DNA from: CAWFMO01 sp963817065 | GTDB lineage: Bacteria; Actinomycetota; Thermoleophilia; Solirubrobacterales; 70-9 | Reading direction: 5' to 3' | Length of the DNA stretch: 64,000 nucleotides | NCBI GenBank assembly: GCA_963817065.1 | Contig: CAWFMO010000001.1 | Coordinates: forward strand, 1,240,001-1,304,000 | Part shown: positions 16,191-22,791 of the stretch, one piece after another | How the letters are laid out: each line of letters opens with the position of its first letter | Numbering within the stretch: position 1 is the first letter of the stretch | The notes under the pieces: generated by a model | The model's input: only the letters and a program-made list of their open reading frames with translations | Databases searched by the model: none | What the model was told of the DNA's origin: nothing | Made by a program: the position numbers and the translations under genes

Positions 16191-16756
16191 CCGAGCTCCA
16201 GAAGACGATCGAGGCGCTGCTCTTCCTCTCGCCCGACCCCGTGGCCCCGTCCGACCTCGCCGAGGCCTGCGAGGTCGACGAGGAGGCCGTGCTCGCCGAG
16301 CTCGAGAAGCTCGGGTCCGAGTACGACGGCTCGAAGCGCGGGCTCGCGCTGCGCAAGGTCGCCGGCGGCTACTCGTTCGCCGCGATCCCGGCGACCGAGG
16401 ACGCCGCGCGACGCCTGCTTTCGAAGCCGCGGACCCCGCCGCTGACCCAGGCGCAGGCCGAGATCCTCGCGATCGTCGCCTACCTGCAGCCGGTCTCGCG
16501 GCCGGAGATCGCGCGCATCCGCGGCGTCTCCTCTGACTCGGCGGTCTCGACCCTGACCGAGCGCGGGCTGATCGAGGAGTCGGGGCGCTCGCAGTTCGGC
16601 GCGGTCACCTACGCGACGACGCAGCTGTTCGAGAAGCTCTTCGGGCTCGCGGGGCTCGACGCGCTCCCCGATCCGGCCCAATTCGATCCCACCCCCGAGG
16701 ACGAGCGCCAGCTCCGCGAGCGGCTGCTCAAGGCGGGCGAGCAGAGGGGGGGCTGA
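16187..16756 (+). CDS. scpB: Segregation and condensation protein B
   Basis: A 189-residue ScpB made of two winged-helix domains, with the family start LQKTIEALLFLSPDPVAPSDL and the second domain LTQAQAEILAIVAYLQPVSR-PEIARIRGV. It dimerises and binds ScpA in the SMC condensin complex. The GTG start overlaps the scpA stop by four bases, and its stop overlaps the ATG of the amidase gene (TGATG), so the three form one coupled operon. Confidence 0.95.
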   Translation: MTELQKTIEALLFLSPDPVAPSDLAEACEVDEEAVLAELEKLGSEYDGSKRGLALRKVAGGYSFAAIPATEDAARRLLSKPRTPPLTQAQAEILAIVAYLQPVSRPEIARIRGVSSDSAVSTLTERGLIEESGRSQFGAVTYATTQLFEKLFGLAGLDALPDPAQFDPTPEDERQLRERLLKAGEQRGG

Positions 16757-17382
16757 TGGTCAAGATCGGGCTCGCGATCGCAGCGCTCGCGCTCGCCGCC
16801 CCGGCGAAGCCGCCGATCGCGAACAAGCCGATCCCGTTCGGAAAGGAGCGGAAGCGCGAGATGGCCGCCTACTCGCAGCGCCACTACGGCGACTCGACGT
16901 TCGCGCTCAGCGCCCCGAAGGTGATCGTCGAGCACGTCGCGGTCGCGCCCAGCAACCAGTCGGTCTTCAACATCTTCGCCCCCGACCGCCCGGACCCCGA
17001 GCTCCACGAGCTGCCCAACGTCTGCTCGCACTTCGTCGTCGGGCCGACGGGGAAGATCTGGAAGCTCGTCCCGCTCAGCATCCGCTGCCGCCACACCGTC
17101 GGGCTCAACTACACCGCGATCGGGATCGAGCACGCCGGATTCAAGGACGGCGACGTCCTCAACCGCCCGCGCCAGCTCAAGGCCTCGCTGCGGCTGACCC
17201 GCTGGCTCGCGTGCCGGTTCGCGATCGCCCCCGAGAACGTGATCGGGCACAACGAGAGCCTCGGCTCGCCGTTCCACAAGGAGCTGGTCCCGTCGCTCAA
17301 GGACCAGACCCACGGCGACATGAAGGCGACGTCGATGGCGGCCTACCGATCGCGCCTCGCGCGCCTGGGTGGCTGCTCCTGA
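16756..17382 (+). CDS. Secreted N-acetylmuramoyl-L-alanine amidase (amidase_2/PGRP fold)
   Basis: A 208-residue protein with a short hydrophobic N-terminus ending near Ala-Pro-Ala (about residue 17), probably a signal peptide. The rest matches the zinc amidase_2 fold: IVEHVAV (first zinc His), HTVGLNYTAIGIEHAG, and IGHNESLGSPFH (second zinc His and the ligand region). It should cut the bond between N-acetylmuramic acid and the peptide stem in the wall. It is translationally coupled to scpB, which is unusual and may tie wall remodelling to chromosome segregation genes, though simple read-through is also possible. Confidence 0.82.
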   Translation: MVKIGLAIAALALAAPAKPPIANKPIPFGKERKREMAAYSQRHYGDSTFALSAPKVIVEHVAVAPSNQSVFNIFAPDRPDPELHELPNVCSHFVVGPTGKIWKLVPLSIRCRHTVGLNYTAIGIEHAGFKDGDVLNRPRQLKASLRLTRWLACRFAIAPENVIGHNESLGSPFHKELVPSLKDQTHGDMKATSMAAYRSRLARLGGCS

Positions 17383-17425
17383 AGCGGTAGTTGTCAGTAT
17401 CCGCGGGGTTGAAGCAGGGACCCGC

Positions 17426-19243
17426 ATGATCACGGCGACGATTAAGGCGACAAGAGCAACTCTGATCGCGGCGCTGGCCGCGTTCGCTCTCGCGGCCGCG
17501 CCGGGCGCCGCGGACGCGGCGACGATCACGGTCGACACCGGCACCGACGAGTACGACGCCGCGCCGAACGCGACCTGCTCGCTGCGCGAGGCGATCGAGT
17601 CGAGCAACACCGACGCCGACTTCGGGGGCTGCCTGGCCGGGGGCGCCTACGGCGAGGAGGTGATCGGGCTGCCGTCCGGCTTCTTCACGATGTCGCTCGG
17701 AAGCGACGGGGAGAACGCCAACCAGGAGGGCGACTTCGACGTCACCGAGAGCGTCTCGATCAGCGGCCAGGGCTCGGGACCGAGCTGCGCCGGCAGCCAG
17801 AGCTGCATCGATGCCGACGGCATCGATCGCGCGATCGACGTCCGCGACGGCGCCGACCCGATCCGGCTGACGCTCGGCGACCTCGCGATCGAGGACGGGA
17901 TGGTGGGGTCGCCCGGGGGCGCGATCCGCTCGGCCGAGCCCGACTCCGTCCTCGCCCTCGACAGCATCGTGATCACCCAGAGCGAGGGCAGCGACGGGGG
18001 CGCGATCTCGAGCGCGGGGTCGCTTTCGATCTCGAACAGCCTCTTGACGAACAACCTCGCGTCCGGCGGCGGGGGCGCGATCGACCAGGACGGCGGCTCG
18101 CTGAGCGTCACCAGCGGCGTCGTGTCGCTGAACCGCGCGCTCGGCGCCGACGGTGGCGGCGGGATACGGATCGACAACGGCGCGTCCGGCGTGATCCGCC
18201 GGGTCGAGCTGATCGCCAACGTCGCCGCCGCGGGCGACGGCGGCGCGGTCCTGAACGCAAACGGGTTTCTCTCGCTCTTCGACAGCGGGCTCGACGCCAA
18301 CCGCGGCGTCAACGGCGGCGGCCTCGCGGTGCACGGCGCCGGCAACCTCGCGGGAACGACGCTGAGCTCGAACCTCGCGACCGGGCTCTGCGCCGCCGGC
18401 AACGGTAGGGGAGGGGGTCTCTACCTCAACTCCGCGACCGGTGCGCTGGCGCTGACGAACTCGACCGTCTCCCAGAACCAGTCGGGATGCGCGGGCGGCG
18501 GGATCAACGTCACCGCGGCGGTGGGCCTGATCGCGCTCAACCAGGTGACGATCGCCGTCAACGCGGCCGCGGGGGCGGGGGGCGGGATCGCGCTCGCCGG
18601 CGGCGGGCTCAACCTGCGGGGGTCGATCCTGGCCGCGAACGTCGGCGGCGGCGCGGTCTCCAACTGCTCGGGCGGCGGCTACGGCAGCGGGGGTCGCAAC
18701 ATCGAGACCGCGAGCAGCTGCGGGATGTCGGCCGGGACCGGCGACCTGGTCAACACCGACCCCCTGCTCGGTCCGCTGCGCTTCAACGGCGGCCCGACCC
18801 AGACCCACCAACCGCTGACCACGAGCCCGGCCCTGAACGCGATCCCCGACGGCTGTCCGGCCTCCGATCAGCGCGGGTTCGTGCGCCCGGTCGCCGGGCT
18901 CTGCGACATCGGCGCGGTCGAGGTCGGCCCGGCGCCGCTCTGCGCCGGCGCCCCGGTCACGATCGCCGGCAACGTCAAAGCCGACAAGCTGAGCGGGACC
19001 GCCGGGCCCGACGTGATCGCGGGGCTCGGCGGCAACGACGTGATCGTCGGGCTCGGCGGCAACGACGTGATCTGCGGGGGACACGGCAACGACACGCTCG
19101 TCGGCGCGGGCGGCAACGACCGCCTGCGCGGGGAGAAGGGCCGCGACAAGCTCAAAGGCGGTCCCGGCAGGGACGTGCTCGAGGGCGGCGCGGGCAAGGA
19201 CAAGCTGATCGGCGGCAAGGGCAAGAACAAGCTGCGCCAGTGA
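17426..19243 (+). CDS. Secreted CSLREA / beta-helix / RTX-repeat protein
   Basis: A 605-residue exported protein with signal peptide to about residue 31 and a textbook CSLREA motif (residues 51-56). A Gly-rich right-handed beta-helix occupies about 90-500 and ends in CDIGAVE. Instead of the Cys-flanked tail of its relatives, the C-terminus (about 525-600) holds RTX-type calcium nonapeptide repeats (GLGGNDVIVGLGGNDVIC, GAGGNDRLRG, GGAGKDKLIG). The last units lose Asp and gain Lys, making the end basic. It is likely calcium-folded outside the cell. An earlier in-frame start exists at 17369 but the ATG at 17426 places the signal peptide correctly. Confidence 0.82.
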   Translation: MITATIKATRATLIAALAAFALAAAPGAADAATITVDTGTDEYDAAPNATCSLREAIESSNTDADFGGCLAGGAYGEEVIGLPSGFFTMSLGSDGENANQEGDFDVTESVSISGQGSGPSCAGSQSCIDADGIDRAIDVRDGADPIRLTLGDLAIEDGMVGSPGGAIRSAEPDSVLALDSIVITQSEGSDGGAISSAGSLSISNSLLTNNLASGGGGAIDQDGGSLSVTSGVVSLNRALGADGGGGIRIDNGASGVIRRVELIANVAAAGDGGAVLNANGFLSLFDSGLDANRGVNGGGLAVHGAGNLAGTTLSSNLATGLCAAGNGRGGGLYLNSATGALALTNSTVSQNQSGCAGGGINVTAAVGLIALNQVTIAVNAAAGAGGGIALAGGGLNLRGSILAANVGGGAVSNCSGGGYGSGGRNIETASSCGMSAGTGDLVNTDPLLGPLRFNGGPTQTHQPLTTSPALNAIPDGCPASDQRGFVRPVAGLCDIGAVEVGPAPLCAGAPVTIAGNVKADKLSGTAGPDVIAGLGGNDVIVGLGGNDVICGGHGNDTLVGAGGNDRLRGEKGRDKLKGGPGRDVLEGGAGKDKLIGGKGKNKLRQ

Positions 19244-19267
19244 CGCCGTTCGAATGACACTGCTCGG

Positions 19268-19963
19268 ATGAGACTCGCCAAGTTCCTCGCCCACAGCGGC
19301 GTCGCCTCGCGCCGGGCCGCCGAGGCGATGATCGGCCGCGGGCAGGTCACGGTCGGCGGCGAGGTCGTCACCGACCCGGCGCGCGATGTCGACGAGTCGA
19401 GCGGCGTCGCGGTCGACGGACAGGCGATTCGCCCGGAGGAGACCGAGATATGGGCGGTCAACAAGCCGACCGGCGTCGTCTCGACCGCGAGCGAGCCCGG
19501 CCCGCGGCAGGCGGTCGTCGAGCTGGTCGAGACCGACGCCCGGCTCTATCCCGTCGGCCGGCTCGACGCTGACTCGAGCGGGCTGATCCTGCTCACCAAC
19601 GACGGCGAGCTCGCCAACCGCCTCACCCATCCGCGATACGAGGTCCCGAAGGTCTACCGCGTGCGGCTCGCGCGCCCGCCCTCGGACCGCGAGCTCGAGA
19701 CGCTTCGCCGCGGGGTCGAGCTCGAGGACGGGCCTACCGCCCCGGCGCGGGTCGAGCGCCACGGCGAGCGCGAGGTCGAGATCACGATCCGCGAGGGACG
19801 CAACCGCCAGGTCAAGCGGATGGCCGAGGCGGTCGGCAACGAGGTCCACGAGCTGCGGCGCGTGCGCTTCGGCTCGCTCGAGCTCGGCGACCTCGGGCCC
19901 GGGTCGGCGCGCCGGCTCTCGGAGCCCGAGGCGGCCGCGCTCTGGGAGGATGCCCGGCAATGA
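19268..19963 (+). CDS. rluB: Ribosomal large-subunit pseudouridine synthase, RsuA/RluB family
   Basis: A 231-residue pseudouridine synthase with an N-terminal S4 RNA-binding domain (LAKFLAHSGVASRRAAEAMI) and the catalytic motif GRLDADSSGLILLTNDG, whose Asp attacks the uridine. GRNRQVKRM near residue 180 is also a family signature. RluB-type enzymes modify 23S rRNA; the exact target base cannot be told from sequence alone. Its stop overlaps the aroH start (ATGA). Confidence 0.9.
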   Translation: MRLAKFLAHSGVASRRAAEAMIGRGQVTVGGEVVTDPARDVDESSGVAVDGQAIRPEETEIWAVNKPTGVVSTASEPGPRQAVVELVETDARLYPVGRLDADSSGLILLTNDGELANRLTHPRYEVPKVYRVRLARPPSDRELETLRRGVELEDGPTAPARVERHGEREVEITIREGRNRQVKRMAEAVGNEVHELRRVRFGSLELGDLGPGSARRLSEPEAAALWEDARQ

Positions 19964-20343
19964 GCGAATCGGACTCCAAGCGGGCCTGGGCGGTCCGCGG
20001 CGCGACTCAGGTCGAGGCCAACGAGGCCGGCCAGATCGTCGCCGCGACCGAGGAGCTGATGCGCGGCGTGATCGAGCGCAACGGGCTCGACCCCGCGAGC
20101 ATGATCAGCTGCGTGTTCACCTCGACCGAGGACCTCGACGCCGAGTTCCCGGCGGTCGCGGCGCGCAACCTCGGCCTCGAAGCCGTGCCGCTGCTCTGCG
20201 CGCGCGAGATCCCGGTCCCGGGCTCGATGCCGCGGGTGATCAGGGTCCTCGTCCACTACCTCCAGGCCGCCGACCACGAGCCCGAGCACGTCTACATCGG
20301 CGAGGCCCAGAAGCTGCGCTCGGACCTCCACGCCGCTCAGTAG
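19960..20343 (+). CDS. aroH: Chorismate mutase, AroH class
   Basis: A 127-residue monofunctional AroH-type chorismate mutase, which forms trimers with a mixed alpha/beta fold. Typical segments are RGATQVEANE near the N-terminus and REIPVPGSMPRVIRVLVHY, which holds the active-site Arg residues. It converts chorismate to prephenate, feeding TyrA and phenylalanine synthesis. It is coupled to the pseudouridine synthase gene and followed after 10 nt by hisC. Confidence 0.93.
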   Translation: MSESDSKRAWAVRGATQVEANEAGQIVAATEELMRGVIERNGLDPASMISCVFTSTEDLDAEFPAVAARNLGLEAVPLLCAREIPVPGSMPRVIRVLVHYLQAADHEPEHVYIGEAQKLRSDLHAAQ

Positions 20344-20353
20344 CCTCACTTCC

Positions 20354-21445
20354 ATGAGCGTCACCTTCGCCGAAAAGCTCTCGCGGATCCCGCACTACGA
20401 GCCCGGGATGCCGCTCGAGGACGCCCAGGCCGCCGCCGAGAGCGGCGACGCGGTCAAGCTCGCCTCGAACGAATCGCCGTACCCGCCCCACCCGAAGGTG
20501 ATCGAGGCGATCCAGGGGGCGGCCGCGGGGGCCAACCGCTACCCGGATCCGGCCGCGCGGCTGCTGCGGCGGCGGATCGCCGAGCGCCACGAGACCGACG
20601 TCGCGCGGGTCACGCTCTCCAACGGCTCGTGCGAGATCCTGCTCGCCGCGGCGGTGGCGCTCTGCGACCCCGGCTCGGAGATCCTCTTCGCCTGGCCCTC
20701 GTTCTCGATGTACCCGTACATGGCGCCGCTCTCGGGCGCGCGCGAGGTCCGCGTGCCGCTCAAGGACGACTACTCGCATGACCTCGGGGCGATGCTCGCC
20801 GAGGTCACCGCCGCGACCCAGCTGCTCGTCATCTGCAACCCGAACAACCCGACCGGCAATCACATTCCCGCCGCGGAGCTGGCCGGCATCTGCGAGCGCG
20901 TCCCCGGTCACGTGACCGTGATCCTCGACGAGGCCTACATCGACTTCCAGGCCACCGAGGACACCGACGCGTCGCTCGCGCTGCTCGACCGCTTCTCGAA
21001 CCTCGTCGTCCTGCGCACGTTCAGCAAGGTCTACGGGCTCGCCGGACTGCGGGTCGGCTACGGGCTCGGCTCGCCCCAGTTCCGCTCGGCGCTCGACGCG
21101 GTGCGCCAGCCCTACAGCGTCAACTCGATCGCCCAGGCGGCGGCCGCGGAGGCGATCCTGCACCAGGACGACGTCGCGAGCCGGGTCGAGAAGAACCTCG
21201 CCGAGCGGTCGTGGGTCGAGGAGCGCGTCGGCGAGCTCGGGCTCGTGACCGCGCCGACCCAGTCCAACTTCTCCTGGATCGACCTCGGCGACCGCGACGA
21301 GGCGGAGGTCGTCGAGGCGCTCGGCGCCGCGGGCGTGGCGGTGCGCCCGGGCACCCCGCTCGGCGGGCCCGGGCACATCCGTGTCAGCTATGGGACCCGG
21401 CCCGAGAACGAAAAGTTCATCTCGGCGCTCTCCGATGCGCTTTGA
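20354..21445 (+). CDS. hisC: Histidinol-phosphate / aromatic aminotransferase
   Basis: A 363-residue fold type I aminotransferase of the HisC family. NPNNPTGNHIP contains the conserved Asn region, ILDEAYIDF the cofactor Asp/Tyr, and RTFSKVYGLAGLRVGYG the Schiff-base lysine. Placed between aroH and DAHP synthase, it may act mainly on phenylpyruvate or prephenate as in some actinobacteria, rather than on histidinol phosphate; sequence alone does not decide. The ATG has TAGCCT 7 nt upstream, and there is no Shine-Dalgarno site. Confidence 0.9.
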   Translation: MSVTFAEKLSRIPHYEPGMPLEDAQAAAESGDAVKLASNESPYPPHPKVIEAIQGAAAGANRYPDPAARLLRRRIAERHETDVARVTLSNGSCEILLAAAVALCDPGSEILFAWPSFSMYPYMAPLSGAREVRVPLKDDYSHDLGAMLAEVTAATQLLVICNPNNPTGNHIPAAELAGICERVPGHVTVILDEAYIDFQATEDTDASLALLDRFSNLVVLRTFSKVYGLAGLRVGYGLGSPQFRSALDAVRQPYSVNSIAQAAAAEAILHQDDVASRVEKNLAERSWVEERVGELGLVTAPTQSNFSWIDLGDRDEAEVVEALGAAGVAVRPGTPLGGPGHIRVSYGTRPENEKFISALSDAL

Positions 21446-21469
21446 GTTCGTGCCCGATCGTGGTACAAG
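21442..21469 (+). promoter_or_regulatory. Candidate promoter of the DAHP synthase leader
   Basis: TTGAGT (21442-21447) and TACAAG (21464-21469) are separated by 16 nt. The first box overlaps the end of hisC. A start point 6-7 nt downstream would fall on or next to the GTG at 21476, making the leader peptide mRNA leaderless. Confidence 0.55.
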
Positions 21470-21475
21470 TTGGGC

Positions 21476-21565
21476 GTGAAGCAGATGCGCACTTCGACCC
21501 CCTTCAGCGGCGAGGCCCTCGCCCCGGATACGACTGCGCGCTTCCACTACTGGCGATTTAGCTAG
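21476..21565 (+). CDS. Aromatic-rich leader peptide ahead of DAHP synthase
   Basis: A 29-codon frame from GTG 21476 (or 26 codons from ATG 21485) ending at TAG 21563-21565. The last residues are R-F-H-Y-W-R-F-S, placing Phe, His, Tyr, Trp and Phe within six codons just before the stop. This is the pattern of an attenuation leader that senses charged aromatic tRNAs. It lies 124 nt upstream of the DAHP synthase gene, the first enzyme of the shikimate pathway. Its stop codon touches the 5' arm of a 10-bp hairpin. No homologue search was possible; the claim rests on residue composition, position and the hairpin. Confidence 0.7.
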   Translation: MKQMRTSTPFSGEALAPDTTARFHYWRFS

Positions 21566-21624
21566 GCGTCCGGCACTGCGGCGCGCGCCGCAACCAGTCC
21601 CCCCAAGCAAGTTGGCCGGACGCC
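21565..21624 (+). promoter_or_regulatory. Nested RNA hairpin, possible attenuator
   Basis: GGCGTCCGGC (21565-21574) pairs perfectly with GCCGGACGCC (21615-21624). Inside is a 16-nt perfect palindrome (21577-21592, TGCGGCGCGCGCCGCA). The leader peptide stop codon contributes the first base of the stem. No U run follows, so any control is more likely translational or Rho-dependent than intrinsic termination. A repeated decamer CGCAAGGACC follows at 21635-21644 and 21649-21658. Confidence 0.6.
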
Positions 21625-21689
21625 ATGCGAGATCCGCAAGGACCCCCTCGCAAGGACCGTGCCCGTACCAGTAGAAAGAGGTTTGCGAA

Positions 21690-22781
21690 ATGAGAACTGA
21701 GATGTCCGACCAGCCGACAAGCCGCTCCGACCGGGTCCGCGACCAGCGGATCGACCACGTCGTCCCGCTCGTCGCCCCTTCGCAGGTGATCGAGGAGCTG
21801 CCGCTCGACTCCGCCCAGGAGGACGCGGTCCTCGCGCGCCGCGCCGCGGTCTCCGCAGTCCTCGATCGCACGGACGACCGGCTGCTCGTCGTCGTCGGCC
21901 CATGCAGCGTCCACGATCCCGCCGCGGCGATCGAGTACGCGCAGCGCCTCAGCGCCAGGGCCGCCGAGCTCGACGGCGAGCTGCTGATCGCGATGCGCGT
22001 CTACTTCGAGAAGCCGCGAACGACGATCGGCTGGAAGGGCTTGATCAACGACCCTCACCTCGACGGCAGCGGCGACGTCAACGGCGGCCTCCACGTCGCC
22101 CGCGGGCTGCTCCGCGAGGTGCTCGACCTCGGGTTGCCGGTCGGCTGCGAGTTCCTCGACCCGATCACGCCGCAGTACATCGCCGACCTCGTCGCCTGGG
22201 GCGCGATCGGCGCCCGCACGACCGAGAGCCAGATCCACCGCCAGCTCGCCTCCGGGCTCTCGATGCCGGTCGGGTTCAAGAACGGCACCGACGGCAACGT
22301 CAAGGTCGCCGTCGACGCCGTACGCGCCGCGGCCGCCAAGCACGCGTTCGCCGGAGTCGACTTCGGCGGCACCCCCGCGATCCAGCACACCGTCGGCAAT
22401 CCGGACGGCCACGTCATCCTCCGCGGCGGGCGCGGGGCGCCCAACTACGGCGCCGAGCCGGTCGCCGCGGCGCTCGAGCAGCTCCGCGCCGCGGGCCTGC
22501 CCGAGCGCATCGTCATCGACGCCTCGCACGACAACAGCGGCAAGGACCACGAGCGCCAGCCCGACGTGGTCGCGAACCTCGCCGGCCAGATCGCGGGCGG
22601 CAACGAGGCGATCGTCGGCGTGATGCTCGAGTCGTTCCTGGTCGCCGGAAACCAGAGCCTCGGCTCCGGGGACCTCGTCTACGGCCAGTCGATCACCGAC
22701 GCGTGCATGGACTGGGAGACGACCGTCCTGACCCTCGACCGGCTTGCCGGGGCGGTCGAGCAGCGACGCCGGGCCGGCTGA
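21690..22781 (+). CDS. aroF: 3-deoxy-7-phosphoheptulonate synthase (DAHP synthase, class I)
   Basis: A 363-residue class I-alpha (AroF/G/H type) DAHP synthase that joins phosphoenolpyruvate and erythrose 4-phosphate as the entry step to aromatic synthesis. Recognisable segments are VVGPCSVHDPAAAIEYA, KPRTTIGWKGLINDPHLDG, GARTTESQIHRQLASG and DASHDNSGKDHERQ. The start ATG has AAAGAGG 9 nt upstream; a second ATG four codons later is possible. It is preceded by an aromatic-rich leader peptide and hairpin, so it is probably controlled by aromatic amino acid supply. The following tyrA~aroA gene begins 10 nt after its stop. Confidence 0.93.
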   Translation: MRTEMSDQPTSRSDRVRDQRIDHVVPLVAPSQVIEELPLDSAQEDAVLARRAAVSAVLDRTDDRLLVVVGPCSVHDPAAAIEYAQRLSARAAELDGELLIAMRVYFEKPRTTIGWKGLINDPHLDGSGDVNGGLHVARGLLREVLDLGLPVGCEFLDPITPQYIADLVAWGAIGARTTESQIHRQLASGLSMPVGFKNGTDGNVKVAVDAVRAAAAKHAFAGVDFGGTPAIQHTVGNPDGHVILRGGRGAPNYGAEPVAAALEQLRAAGLPERIVIDASHDNSGKDHERQPDVVANLAGQIAGGNEAIVGVMLESFLVAGNQSLGSGDLVYGQSITDACMDWETTVLTLDRLAGAVEQRRRAG

Positions 22782-22791
22782 GCGGGCCCGC

